A stretch of DNA of 64,000 nucleotides from Methanocorpusculum sp. (GTDB taxonomy: Archaea > Halobacteriota > Methanomicrobia > Methanomicrobiales > Methanocorpusculaceae). The DNA is taken from assembly GCA_017387505.1 (NCBI GenBank), contig JAFOFB010000015.1, forward strand, positions 163,469-227,468. Direction: 5' to 3'. The notes under the pieces were generated by a model, which was not told where the DNA came from, searched no databases, and saw only the letters and a list, made by a program, of their open reading frames with translations. Within the stretch, counting starts at the first letter, position 1. Each line of letters opens with the position of its first letter. The translations under genes and the position numbers were made by a program. Below are positions 8,388 through 16,005 of this stretch, one piece after another.

Positions 8388-9275
8388 ATGAGCACAAGAC
8401 AGATTACCTGGATTAAACTCCTCTTCCCGCCGCTGTGGCTTATCTGCGTGTTAACCGCAGGGTGTGCTATGGCTCTTTTCCAGATATTCTCCCGTGGGAT
8501 AGAATCATCTCCTGCGGCATATGCAGTCTATACGCTTTCGTTCTATACGCTTCTTATACTCTCCATTGCGGTTGGAAAGAATTTCCCGCGCTGGCATTCC
8601 CGTACAAGAGAGATTGTGTACGGGAATACCTACACCAGACAGTATGTAACTGATGCGGTATTCAAAACACAGATTAATCTCGCCTGCTCGCTGGCACTTG
8701 ATGTGCTGTATGCCGGAGTAAATATTCTGCTTGCCGTTTTCTTTTCGACAAACTGGTTCGCGGTTTTTGCCGGATATTATGCGTTTCTCTCCTGCCTTAG
8801 AATCCTGTTGTTCCAGAATCTTTTCGGGAAACGGAAGAGAGAGAATCCTCTTCGCGAATTAAAACGGGCGCGATTCTGCTCCGGCATTCTCCTGACCGTA
8901 AATCTGGTGCTATCTGCACTGGTGCTGATGATGCTGTACCGTCCGCATGAGTTCGGTGATATGGGAGTACTCATTTACGTTGCTGCACTCTACACATTCT
9001 CAGCCCTTGCCGTGTCGCTTACCGGACTTATCAGATTCAGAAAATATAATAGTCCGGTGTTGTCCGTATCCCGGATGATCAGCCTGACTGCATCTCTTGT
9101 GTCTCTGCTGATTTTGGAAACAGCAATGCTTTCTCAGTTCGGCGGAGATATGTCGCTTTCTACGCAGAATATTTTCATCGCGGCAACGGGGGCTGGAATC
9201 AGCATCGTAATTATTGTAATGGCACTGTATATGATTCTCAGGACAACGCGGATGCTCAGGCATCTTTCGCAATGA
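8388..9275 (+). CDS. Polytopic membrane protein, Firmicutes-like, unknown function
   Basis: 295 aa with about seven hydrophobic segments. A charged stretch in the middle (FGKRKRENPLRELKRARFC) separates two membrane blocks. Features such as FSRGIESSPAAYAVY near residue 30 and LETAMLSQFGGDM near 240 recall a family I know mainly from intestinal Clostridia, with no assigned function. Its 3' end overlaps the convergent TetR gene by 20 nt. Together with the genes at 7605 and 7841 and the TetR it forms what looks like a transferred bacterial module. This origin needs a homology search. Confidence 0.7.
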   Translation: MSTRQITWIKLLFPPLWLICVLTAGCAMALFQIFSRGIESSPAAYAVYTLSFYTLLILSIAVGKNFPRWHSRTREIVYGNTYTRQYVTDAVFKTQINLACSLALDVLYAGVNILLAVFFSTNWFAVFAGYYAFLSCLRILLFQNLFGKRKRENPLRELKRARFCSGILLTVNLVLSALVLMMLYRPHEFGDMGVLIYVAALYTFSALAVSLTGLIRFRKYNSPVLSVSRMISLTASLVSLLILETAMLSQFGGDMSLSTQNIFIAATGAGISIVIIVMALYMILRTTRMLRHLSQ

Positions 9276-9798
9276 TATTTTCCTGATACTCGGCGTAGAG
9301 AATGCTGAGCATCTCTTCCGGCGTCTCCTTACAGCCGCCGTTTACCCAGAGCTTGATTATAGCACTTAATCCATGTCGGAAAAATTCCTGGTGGTATTTT
9401 CCATAGGTATCATTATGATATTTGCTTGCTTCGGCAACGGCAGCCTCCGGGATTGGGAAGAGGCCGTCGCGTCCAAGTTTGAAGTAGGTTTTATACTGCG
9501 GCTGATTTTCCCGGATGTGCGTAAAAAGAGACAGCAGAACCGAACCGGAATTACTTCTACTCAGATTCTCATTGCCGAAGATGGCGAGATTTTCTGCTTC
9601 CAGCCGGTTCATCTCTGCAGTTGCTAAATCCTGCAGGTCACGGAAGTTCATGTAGAAGGTTGTCCGGTTGATTCCTGCTATGCTGCAGATATCAGTTACG
9701 TTAATCTCATCAAGTTCATGGGTTTCTAAGAGGTCAATAAATGCAGTATGTATTTTGAGAAGGGTATTTTGTCTGCGTTTATTGTTTGGAACGTTCAT
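9256..9798 (-). CDS. TetR/AcrR family transcriptional regulator
   Basis: 180 aa. The N-terminal helix-turn-helix (about residues 10-60) includes FIDLLETHELDEINVTDI followed by CSIAGINRTTFYMNF, the classic TetR recognition helix. The C-terminal ligand/dimer domain has the HDTYGKYHQEFFRHG and WVNGGCKETPEEM pattern found in Firmicutes TetR proteins with a DhaS-like C-terminus. TetR proteins usually repress neighbouring genes until a ligand binds; the likely targets are the genes at 7605-9275, where palindromes are present. It is convergent with and overlaps the membrane protein gene by 20 nt. TetR-type regulators are uncommon in methanogens, which supports transfer. Confidence 0.88.
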   Translation of the reverse strand: MNVPNNKRRQNTLLKIHTAFIDLLETHELDEINVTDICSIAGINRTTFYMNFRDLQDLATAEMNRLEAENLAIFGNENLSRSNSGSVLLSLFTHIRENQPQYKTYFKLGRDGLFPIPEAAVAEASKYHNDTYGKYHQEFFRHGLSAIIKLWVNGGCKETPEEMLSILYAEYQENIIAKDA

Positions 9799-9837
9799 GA
9801 TACTTTTTAATTGAATTGAGAAAATCAGAAAAAGGAG

Positions 9838-9911
9838 TGGACCCGCTGAGATTCGAACTCAGGACCTCCGCCATGTCAAGGCGACGTCATAGCCTGCTAG
9901 ACCACGAGTCC
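9838..9911 (-). tRNA. tRNA-Val (anticodon GAC)
   Basis: 74 nt on the minus strand. The acceptor stem GGACTCG pairs with CGGGTCC (one T-G). The anticodon stem TCGCC/GGCGG encloses the loop TTGACAT, anticodon GAC (Val). The T-arm TGAG-TTCGAAT-CTCA is canonical. The discriminator is A, no CCA is encoded and there is no intron. tRNA genes are frequent integration points, and the bacterial-looking module ends directly beside it. Confidence 0.95.
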
Positions 9912-9982
9912 TTGCTACTTAGGCACTGTGCCTGTGTGCTTTAATACATATGATTCATGAGTATTTATAGTTTGTTATTTTC

Positions 9983-10459
9983 TCAGGACTCAATCATGGC
10001 TAAGAGTTCTGCTCTGTGTGGTGTGACATCTACTCCGTACTTCTTTACAAGAAGGGTGATTGCTGCATAATCTCCAATCAGATTGTCAAAATGCGCTCTA
10101 ATATCGCTTAATTCTGAAACGAGCTGCTTCGTCTCAAGGCCTGATTTTGCAGATACTTCTGCAAGGAGAGTGTCTAAGACATCTTTTTTCTCTGGTAAAT
10201 GCGCGGAAAAAATTTCATCAGTTGGACGGAAGCCGAGCGGAACTTTTTCATCGCGCAGAGATTCGGTCAGCACAAACTCTCCGTGCTCGTCCTTTGTTAG
10301 AATTCCTTCGGTGAGGCCGATTGTTATCAGCTTCTTTGCATCGTCAAGCCCCATCCATCTCTTGTCCTGTGTGTAGTAGAACACAAGTTTCATCTGCGAA
10401 AGCGAAGAAGAGCGCATGTGAATGAACGGCGCTGCTAAAGTAATCTCTAAGTCTCCCAT
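9983..10459 (-). CDS. DUF2240 family protein
   Basis: 158 aa, soluble. It matches the archaeal DUF2240 pattern: an N-terminal half with MKLVFYYTQDKRWMGLDDAKKLI, the GILTKDEHGEFVLT segment resembling a winged-helix tip, and FRPTDEIF, then a helical C-terminal half. The biochemical role is unknown. The start ATG overlaps the stop of the upstream gene by one base (TAATG), so the two are coupled. The next gene upstream encodes ribosomal protein S8e, which hints at a link with translation or RNA, but this is context only. Confidence 0.7.
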   Translation of the reverse strand: MGDLEITLAAPFIHMRSSSLSQMKLVFYYTQDKRWMGLDDAKKLITIGLTEGILTKDEHGEFVLTESLRDEKVPLGFRPTDEIFSAHLPEKKDVLDTLLAEVSAKSGLETKQLVSELSDIRAHFDNLIGDYAAITLLVKKYGVDVTPHRAELLAMIES

Positions 10460-10875
10460 TATGTCATCACCTGGTAAATATATTCAGCCGCAGTTTGTGA
10501 TGATATTACCTGTGGGTTTGCAGTGTGCGCAACAAAAATCTCTGTTGCATTTCCTCTGTCAAGTGCTTTTACCATGAACTTCTGTGCGGGTTCAGGTCTG
10601 TGTCCGTCTGATTTGAGCACTGTATCTGAAATGCTCATCAGAAAATCTGCCTCATCGCTTACGCCTGCAAGGCTTTGTCTTGAGATTGGTTCAAAGTCCA
10701 ATCTGTTGTATGCAATCTGCAAAGTAATCTCGCGCTTCACTGCTCCCTTCTCTGTTCTGAAATTATCCTGCCGCATAGATAATGCTGTCATCTTCTCAAG
10801 ACACATGGTAAATGGAAGTGGAACTGAAATAGAACAGTCGAAAATTTTCGGGAACTGATAAGAGACGCGGCGCAT
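10459..10875 (-). CDS. Conserved-looking hypothetical protein coupled to DUF2240
   Basis: 138 aa, soluble, not recognised. It has no signal peptide or membrane helix. The C-terminal half (GHRPEPAQKFMVKALDRGN, then AHTANPQVISSQTAAEYI) looks like an ordered domain. Its stop overlaps the DUF2240 start (TAATG). Several internal Met codons (residues 24, 29 and 34) are alternative starts; the first ATG is kept because the frame is open from there, but no clear Shine-Dalgarno sequence is seen. It lies 60 nt after rps8e on the same strand. Confidence 0.6.
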   Translation of the reverse strand: MRRVSYQFPKIFDCSISVPLPFTMCLEKMTALSMRQDNFRTEKGAVKREITLQIAYNRLDFEPISRQSLAGVSDEADFLMSISDTVLKSDGHRPEPAQKFMVKALDRGNATEIFVAHTANPQVISSQTAAEYIYQVMT

Positions 10876-10935
10876 GAATAGTATTTGACGCCTGCGTAAA
10901 TGAATCTTACAGTAAAGGGTAGAAAAAAATTATAT

Positions 10936-11313
10936 TTATTCGATCAGAACTGCGTTGATAACGCCATCCTGACCTGGTCTGCTGACGATGCGTGCCTTTC
11001 CGAGGTCGGTTGAAATGACTGCACCCTTGGTCATAAGGTTACGGCGGACGTAGTTCGGGTTTGCTGCGTTCTCTGCAACGGAGAGAATCTTGACCTTCTG
11101 GACCTTTCCGGTCTTGGTGTCGCTGACGTTTGCGAACTCACAGCGGAGTGCGCGGACCTTGGTGTTACCGCCGGTGGTGCGGATGGTCTTGACCTTGTTC
11201 TCTCCAAGGACGGTGTCTGCTGCTGGTCTTCCGATTTCGGTTCTTCTCTTTCCGCGGGCTGCGTGGTAGCGGCCTCCGGTGGATTTACGGGTGGATTTTC
11301 CCTGCCAAAGCAT
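10936..11313 (-). CDS. rps8e: Ribosomal protein S8e
   Basis: 125 aa, the short archaeal form. The N-terminus (MLWQGKSTRKSTGGRYHAAR) has the basic S8e block, and IGRPAADTVLG and the C-terminal ARIVSRPGQDGVINAVLIE are typical. It is a component of the small ribosomal subunit shared by archaea and eukaryotes. An AGGAGAT Shine-Dalgarno motif lies just upstream of the ATG. The gene is followed on the same strand by the DUF2240 pair. Confidence 0.96.
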   Translation of the reverse strand: MLWQGKSTRKSTGGRYHAARGKRRTEIGRPAADTVLGENKVKTIRTTGGNTKVRALRCEFANVSDTKTGKVQKVKILSVAENAANPNYVRRNLMTKGAVISTDLGKARIVSRPGQDGVINAVLIE

Positions 11314-11423
11314 TTTGAATATCTCCTAAATTTTAATATCTCTGATTAACGATAATGAGTTGCCTCATCGCATCAGTCTTTCAAAGAGTCCTTTACATAT
11401 TAGTTGTTAAGGTATATTAAACC

Positions 11424-12071
11424 TCAGGCCAGAATTGCATCTGCAACTTCAGAAACGCCTTCGCCCTTCTTGAGCACGGTCTTTATAATAATCATTTCCG
11501 GATTATAGCGTTTAATGTCTGCAATCATTCTTTCGATGTTGCATCCGACTGCTTCTGCTAAATCAACCTTGTTGATTACAGCGATGTTGCAGTCTCTAAA
11601 CATCATCGGGTGCTTGTTTACGACATCGTCTCCCTCGGTTGTGGAGATAACTACAATGCGCTTCTCTGCTCCAAGCTTGAAGTCAGTCGGGCAGACCATA
11701 TTACCGACATTTTCGATGAAAACGACATTTACACCGTCTAAATTCATGTGGTCGAGTGCATGGTGGACGAGATGCGCGTCTAAGTGGCACTCCTTTCCGG
11801 TGTTTGCGTTGTATGCCTGAATTCCTGTCTTGACAATTCTCTGGAAGTCATCATCACCGTAAACATCTCCGGCGATTGCTGCAGTAACAAGACCTCTCTT
11901 CTGCAGTTCAGGGACAAGCTGCTCAATTAAGGATGTCTTGCCGGAGCCAATCGCGCCGAGAAGATCAAATGCGCGGACACCATGCTCTTTGAAGTGCTCT
12001 GCGTTGTGCTCTGCGAGGCGGTTATTTGCTCCGTATATTTCGGCTTCCATAGAAACATCGATGTGGTGCAT
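11424..12071 (-). CDS. hypB: Hydrogenase nickel incorporation GTPase HypB
   Basis: 215 aa from the chosen start MHHIDVSMEAEIYG. HypB is a SIMIBI-class GTPase that delivers nickel to [NiFe]-hydrogenase with HypA. Motifs: Walker A GAIGSGKTS, the GDVYGDDD segment, ENVGNMVCP with the metal-binding Cys, and the base-specificity motif NKVDLAE. The long His-rich N-terminus of some bacterial HypB proteins is absent. The frame is open up to 12179, but a TATA box (12093-12104) lies inside that extension and sits 27 nt before the chosen ATG. hypC, hypA and hypE are 48 kb away at 60097-61704. Confidence 0.94.
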   Translation of the reverse strand: MHHIDVSMEAEIYGANNRLAEHNAEHFKEHGVRAFDLLGAIGSGKTSLIEQLVPELQKRGLVTAAIAGDVYGDDDFQRIVKTGIQAYNANTGKECHLDAHLVHHALDHMNLDGVNVVFIENVGNMVCPTDFKLGAEKRIVVISTTEGDDVVNKHPMMFRDCNIAVINKVDLAEAVGCNIERMIADIKRYNPEMIIIKTVLKKGEGVSEVADAILA

Positions 12072-12092
12072 GAGAATATATTGGTCATAAAA

Positions 12093-12104
12093 GGGTTTAT
12101 AGAT
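12093..12104 (-). promoter_or_regulatory. TATA box of hypB
   Basis: ATCTATAAACCC on the minus strand is centred about 27 nt before the chosen hypB ATG, predicting a leaderless transcript. It decides the start: the longer frame would overlap its own promoter. Confidence 0.55.
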
Positions 12105-12198
12105 ACTCATACCAAATCGAAAAATAGTATTACCAAAGTTATTCTGCCGTAACACGACAGCAGACTTATTTTCTTTCAAACGAAACTACTATTAAATT

Positions 12199-12462
12199 AT
12201 GGCACTCCGCACTGTATATCCATGTTACTTTGATTCTTCTTTAACCAGAAAGGAATGGCGCAGAGTTTCCAAGAGTGAAGCGGTTACTCAGCCGAATCTC
12301 TCCCGCATATCCCGCGCAGCAAAAGCTGCCGGACTTTCTGTTGCTGAGGAAGACGCATCTGCATCACATCCTGCCCGCTGGTTTGCAAAAGAAGGCAGAC
12401 TTGTTGTTGACTATGCAGGCTCAAAAGAAGAACTCCTTCACACAATCGCATCCAAACTCTAA
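12199..12462 (+). CDS. srp19: Signal recognition particle 19 kDa protein
   Basis: 87 aa, archaeal SRP19 size. SRP19 binds 7S RNA and helps assemble SRP54 for co-translational membrane targeting. The N-terminal VYPCYFDSSLTRKEWRRV is the diagnostic block (W/YP.YFD...R..GRR type), followed by a basic RNA-binding stretch and the VVDYAGSKEELL C-terminus. It is divergent from hypB and followed after 3 nt by the PHP gene. Confidence 0.9.
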   Translation: MALRTVYPCYFDSSLTRKEWRRVSKSEAVTQPNLSRISRAAKAAGLSVAEEDASASHPARWFAKEGRLVVDYAGSKEELLHTIASKL

Positions 12463-12465
12463 AAT

Positions 12466-13110
12466 ATGTACGACTTCCACTGTCACACAACCTACTCTGA
12501 CGGAGAATTAATTCCATCCGAACTCATACGTCGAATGGCATACGCCGGATACACCGAGATGGGAATCGCTGATCATGCGGACTTCTCAAATATCGAAGAA
12601 CTCATTGCAGCTCAGAAGCGTGTAAAGCGTTCTGCAGAACTCTATGGGATCTCGCTCTATACTGGTGTTGAGTTAACGCATGTCCCGCCGGAGGAGATTG
12701 ATGAGCTCGCAAATCTTGCAAAATCTCTTGGCGCAGATGTCGTAATTGTGCATGGCGAGACTACTGCAGAGCCTGTTGCAGATGGAACAAACTTTGCCGC
12801 CCTCTCATCTGATGCAGTGGATATCCTGGCTCACCCTGGTCTCATCACTGATGAAGAGGCAAAGCTTGCGGCAAAGAATAATGTATATCTTGAGCTCACA
12901 TCACGCGGAGGGCACAACAGAACAAACGGGCATGTGTTATCTCTTGGAAAGCGCGCGGGGGCATCCTTTGTAATACAGTCTGATATCCACTCTCCGGATG
13001 ATATCATCTCGGAAGATACGCGCTATATTGTTGCAAGGGGCGCAGGTATGACGGAGGATGAAGCAAAATCGGTTCTGTCTCTCACAGCAGAAGACATCTT
13101 AAACCACTAA
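12466..13110 (+). CDS. PHP-domain phosphoesterase, histidinol-phosphatase-like
   Basis: 214 aa. Metal-binding motifs of the PHP family are present in order: DFHCHTTYSDGE (residues 3-14), ADHADFSN, the GVELTH strand, IVHGE, ILAHPG and a late SDIHSPDD. The family includes histidinol phosphatases, polymerase-associated exonucleases and other phosphoesterases. Archaeal stand-alone members of this size are usually called histidinol-phosphatase-like without proof. The gene begins 3 nt after srp19, so it is probably cotranscribed. Substrate is not predictable. Confidence 0.85.
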   Translation: MYDFHCHTTYSDGELIPSELIRRMAYAGYTEMGIADHADFSNIEELIAAQKRVKRSAELYGISLYTGVELTHVPPEEIDELANLAKSLGADVVIVHGETTAEPVADGTNFAALSSDAVDILAHPGLITDEEAKLAAKNNVYLELTSRGGHNRTNGHVLSLGKRAGASFVIQSDIHSPDDIISEDTRYIVARGAGMTEDEAKSVLSLTAEDILNH

Positions 13111-13154
13111 TTCTATTTTATCGTTCTGGGGAATGTTTTTATAGAACATCAACA

Positions 13155-13166
13155 TTATAAATATAT
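13155..13166 (+). promoter_or_regulatory. TATA box of the gar1-tfb operon
   Basis: TTATAAATATAT lies 81-92 nt upstream of the gar1 ATG. Transcription would start near 13181-13190, leaving a leader of about 60 nt that contains the symmetric elements at 13178-13214. Confidence 0.5.
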
Positions 13167-13177
13167 GCATATATATT

Positions 13178-13214
13178 CTGCGATTTGAATCGAATCGCAG
13201 CGTTCTGCAGAACG
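13178..13214 (+). promoter_or_regulatory. Hairpin and perfect palindrome in the gar1 leader
   Basis: CTGCGATT (13178-13185) pairs with AATCGCAG (13193-13200) across a 7-nt loop. Directly adjacent is CGTTCTGCAGAACG (13201-13214), a perfect 14-bp palindrome. Both lie at or just after the expected transcription start. They may be protein operators or a structured leader. Confidence 0.45.
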
Positions 13215-13246
13215 ACTTACATTGATTGTTCCAACTGAGGTTTGGT

Positions 13247-13585
13247 ATGGCGAAGATTGCAGGGAAAGTTGTGGCCAAACGCGGAAAGCGTCTTCTCATC
13301 ACTGAGTGTGACGCGGGTCAGCTTCCACCGCTGTATATCAGCGTTGCAGACGAGACAGACTGCCTTGTTGGTAAAATTGTTGACCTCTACGGCAGTGTCG
13401 CAAAGCCGTATGTCACTGTTCTGTGTGGTGAAGACGGATTAGAGGTTTTACCAGGCACGGTTCTATATGCAATTCCTGAATCCAAGCCTGAACCGAGAAA
13501 GAAGAATTTCCGCCGCCAGCAGAACAGCAATCGGAAACAGTCTCCGTTTCCGAAAAGGAATTTGAAGAAGCATGACAGAAATTGA
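13247..13585 (+). CDS. gar1: H/ACA ribonucleoprotein subunit Gar1-like
   Basis: 112 aa from the ATG at 13247; the frame opens 7 codons earlier (MFQLRFG), but the MAKIAGKV start follows a GAGGT motif and matches the fold. Gar1 binds the Cbf5 thumb in the RNA-guided pseudouridine synthase. The beta-barrel core is [13 protein letters not shown]..., [20 protein letters not shown]. The C-terminus is a basic Arg/Lys/Gln/Asn tail, presumably RNA-binding. The end overlaps tfb by 14 nt. The gar1-tfb pair is a known archaeal neighbourhood. Confidence 0.88.
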   Translation: MAKIAGKVVAKRGKRLLITECDAGQLPPLYISVADETDCLVGKIVDLYGSVAKPYVTVLCGEDGLEVLPGTVLYAIPESKPEPRKKNFRRQQNSNRKQSPFPKRNLKKHDRN

Positions 13586-14591
13586 AAAACTGAGACAGTT
13601 AAAGCAGCAGAGGGAAAAGATGAAGGAGCGCCAGGGCATCGCTCTGGCTCCAAAAGAGAAGGAAAAGCCGGCAGGAGAGAACACTGCTGTTACTGTATGT
13701 CCGGAGTGCGGCAGCAAACAGCTTGTTCACGACTACGAGCGTGCAGAGCTTGTCTGTCAGAACTGCGGTCTTGTGCTTGATGATGACTTCATCGACAGAG
13801 GACCGGAGTGGCGTGCATTCGATCACGATCAGCGCATGAAGCGTTCCCGTGTCGGAGCTCCGATGACCTTTACCATCCACGATAAGGGTCTGTCAACTAT
13901 GATTGACTGGAGAAACCGTGACTCCTACGGTCGTGCAATCTCCTCCAAGAACCGTGCTCAGCTCTACCGTTTAAGAAAGTGGCAGCGCCGTATCAGAGTA
14001 TCCAATGCAACGGAAAGAAACCTCGCATTCGCACTCTCTGAACTTGATCGTATGGCATCTGCACTTGGTCTTCCAAGAAACGTTCGTGAGACCGCAGCAG
14101 TAGTCTACCGTGATGCTGTTGACAAGAACCTCATTCGCGGAAGAAGTATTGAAGGTGTGGCAGCGGCCGCACTCTATGCAGCATGCCGTCAGTGCAATGT
14201 TCCAAGAACCCTTGATGAGATTGCAGAAGTATCTCGTGTTACAAGAAAAGAGATTGGAAGAACCTACCGTTTCATCTCCCGTGAGCTTGGATTAAAGCTT
14301 CTGCCGACCTCTCCTGGAGACTATGTTCCAAGATTCTGTTCCGGTCTTGGTCTTAAAGGAGAAGTTCAGTCCCGCGCAATTGAGATTTTAAAGCAGGCAG
14401 GAGAACGCGAACTGACCTCCGGAAGAGGTCCGACCGGTGTTGCCGCTGCTGCTATCTACATCTCTTCAATTCTTTCCGGCGAGCGCAGAACCCAGCGTGA
14501 AGTAGCAGATGTTGCAGGAGTTACTGAAGTTACTATCAGAAACAGATACAAAGAGCTTGCAGAACAGCTCGATATTGAGATTATTTTATAA
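13572..14591 (+). CDS. tfb: Transcription initiation factor TFB (TFIIB homologue)
   Basis: 339 aa. TFB recognises the BRE beside the TBP-TATA complex and recruits RNA polymerase. The N-terminal zinc ribbon is [23 protein letters not shown] in two CxxC pairs (about residues 44-66), followed by the B-reader ([12 protein letters not shown]) and two cyclin folds ([16 protein letters not shown]... and [16 protein letters not shown]...), each ending in the conserved [13 protein letters not shown] / [17 protein letters not shown] helix. Full length and intact. Its ATG lies inside the end of gar1, so translation is probably coupled. Confidence 0.97.
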   Translation: MTEIEKLRQLKQQREKMKERQGIALAPKEKEKPAGENTAVTVCPECGSKQLVHDYERAELVCQNCGLVLDDDFIDRGPEWRAFDHDQRMKRSRVGAPMTFTIHDKGLSTMIDWRNRDSYGRAISSKNRAQLYRLRKWQRRIRVSNATERNLAFALSELDRMASALGLPRNVRETAAVVYRDAVDKNLIRGRSIEGVAAAALYAACRQCNVPRTLDEIAEVSRVTRKEIGRTYRFISRELGLKLLPTSPGDYVPRFCSGLGLKGEVQSRAIEILKQAGERELTSGRGPTGVAAAAIYISSILSGERRTQREVADVAGVTEVTIRNRYKELAEQLDIEIIL

Positions 14592-14645
14592 TCTCAGTAT
14601 ATACTAACCAACACCTTCTTCTTTTTTGCAGTAGACATATAAGGT

Positions 14646-14825
14646 ATGTCTCAGCGCGCCGCAGACGCGGTATTTCAGGGTCTCTTTGCCCTAACAGATA
14701 TCCGTTCAATACTCAGAATAACTGCACCGCAGCATGAACTAGACGACGACCAGAAAAAGAAAGCTGAAAAGGCTCTCGCATCTGTAGAAAAACAGATTGC
14801 AATTCTTCGGGAGGAACTCTTATGA
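14646..14825 (+). CDS. 59-aa protein coupled to SepCysS, candidate truncated SepCysE
   Basis: A 60-codon frame starts with MSQRAADAVFQGLFALTDIR, has a helix with SILRI, and ends with a charged helix (KKKAEKALASVEKQIAILREE). The stop overlaps the SepCysS ATG (ATGA at 14822-14825), which gives strong translational coupling. It is preceded by a TATA-like ACATATAAGG. Known context: SepCysE is a scaffold joining SepRS and SepCysS in some methanogens, and C-terminally truncated homologues have been described as fused to or coupled with SepCysS. Size, helical character and coupling fit that; I have not aligned it. Otherwise it is an uncharacterised small protein. Confidence 0.62.
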   Translation: MSQRAADAVFQGLFALTDIRSILRITAPQHELDDDQKKKAEKALASVEKQIAILREELL

Positions 14826-16003
14826 AGTGCGGAGCATGCAATGTTGATGCCAGAATGCGTGATGAAACCGCAATCAACCTCGACCCAATTCAGGTTGGCG
14901 GACGCTTAACTCCTGAAGCCATGAAGGCCATGATTTCATGGGGCGACGGTTACTCTGTCTGTGATGCATGTAAAAAACCATTCAGACTCGACTACATCGA
15001 ACAGCCGCCGTTAAATGACTTCCATGTAGATGTCGCAGAGTGGCTTGGAATGGCTCAGGCAAGAACTGTTCCTGGAGCCCGCCGTGGATTCCAGCAGGTC
15101 GCTGGAACCTATGTGGAAAAAGGTGATCCGGTATTAATCGGAGCTCTTGCACACTATACTTCGTATCTCTCCGTTGAGATTCAGCAGGGTATTGTCCGTG
15201 AGATTCCAAAAACCGAGGACAACCACATAACAGCAGAAGCAGCCGCAGAAAGAATCGAGGATGTAATCACCGAGTTCGGAAGACCTCCAAAGCTTCTCTA
15301 CATCGACCATGTTGACTATCAGTACGGAAACATGCATGACGTAAAAGGCATTGCCAAAGTTGCACACCAGTACGATATCCCTGTTCTCTACAATGGTGTC
15401 TACACTGTTGGAATCATGCCTGTCAACGGAAAAGACTTAGGCGTTGATTTCATCATCGGCTCAGGTCACAAGAGTATGGCAGCCCCTGCTCCATCCGGAA
15501 TTCTTGCCGCAACTGAAGAGAGAGCAGACGAAGTCTTCCGCACAACACAGATGGAAGGAGACTTAACAGGACGCAGATTCGGTATCAAAGAGGTTGGAAT
15601 CCTTGGATGCTCCTTAATGGGAGCTCCGATTGTTGGAATGCTTGCATCCTTCCCGACTGTTAAGGAAAGAGTCAACCACTTCGATGAGGAACTTGCAAAC
15701 AGCAGAATTGTAATCGACGCTCTTGCCTCCATAGAAGGAACCAAGATTCTCTCCGAGTATCCAAGACAGCACACCTTAACCCGCTTAGATACAACCGGTT
15801 CATTCGACAAGGTTGCACAGACCCACAAGAAGCGTGGATTCTTCCTCTCGTCTGCATTATCCAAGAATGGCATCACCGGAATTATTCCGGGGGCAACCAA
15901 GGTCTGGAAGATTAACACCTACGGTATGACCAGAAAGCAGGCTGAGTACGTAGCAGACACATATCTCGAAATCGCCGAGACCAACGGCCTTACCATCCTG
16001 TAA
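14822..16003 (+). CDS. pscS: O-phospho-L-seryl-tRNA:Cys-tRNA synthase (SepCysS)
   Basis: 393 aa, PLP enzyme. It converts phosphoseryl-tRNA(Cys), charged by SepRS, into cysteinyl-tRNA(Cys). The PLP lysine is K217 in GSGHKSMAAPAPSG. Cysteines proposed to carry the persulfide/Fe-S function in this family are visible: C47 and C50 in SVCDACKKPFRLD and C263 in GILGCSLMG. An additional N-terminal CGAC (C3, C6) is present. The gene is coupled upstream to the 59-aa frame and followed after 2 nt by a radical SAM gene. Confidence 0.95.
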   Translation: MKCGACNVDARMRDETAINLDPIQVGGRLTPEAMKAMISWGDGYSVCDACKKPFRLDYIEQPPLNDFHVDVAEWLGMAQARTVPGARRGFQQVAGTYVEKGDPVLIGALAHYTSYLSVEIQQGIVREIPKTEDNHITAEAAAERIEDVITEFGRPPKLLYIDHVDYQYGNMHDVKGIAKVAHQYDIPVLYNGVYTVGIMPVNGKDLGVDFIIGSGHKSMAAPAPSGILAATEERADEVFRTTQMEGDLTGRRFGIKEVGILGCSLMGAPIVGMLASFPTVKERVNHFDEELANSRIVIDALASIEGTKILSEYPRQHTLTRLDTTGSFDKVAQTHKKRGFFLSSALSKNGITGIIPGATKVWKINTYGMTRKQAEYVADTYLEIAETNGLTIL

Positions 16004-16005
16004 AT

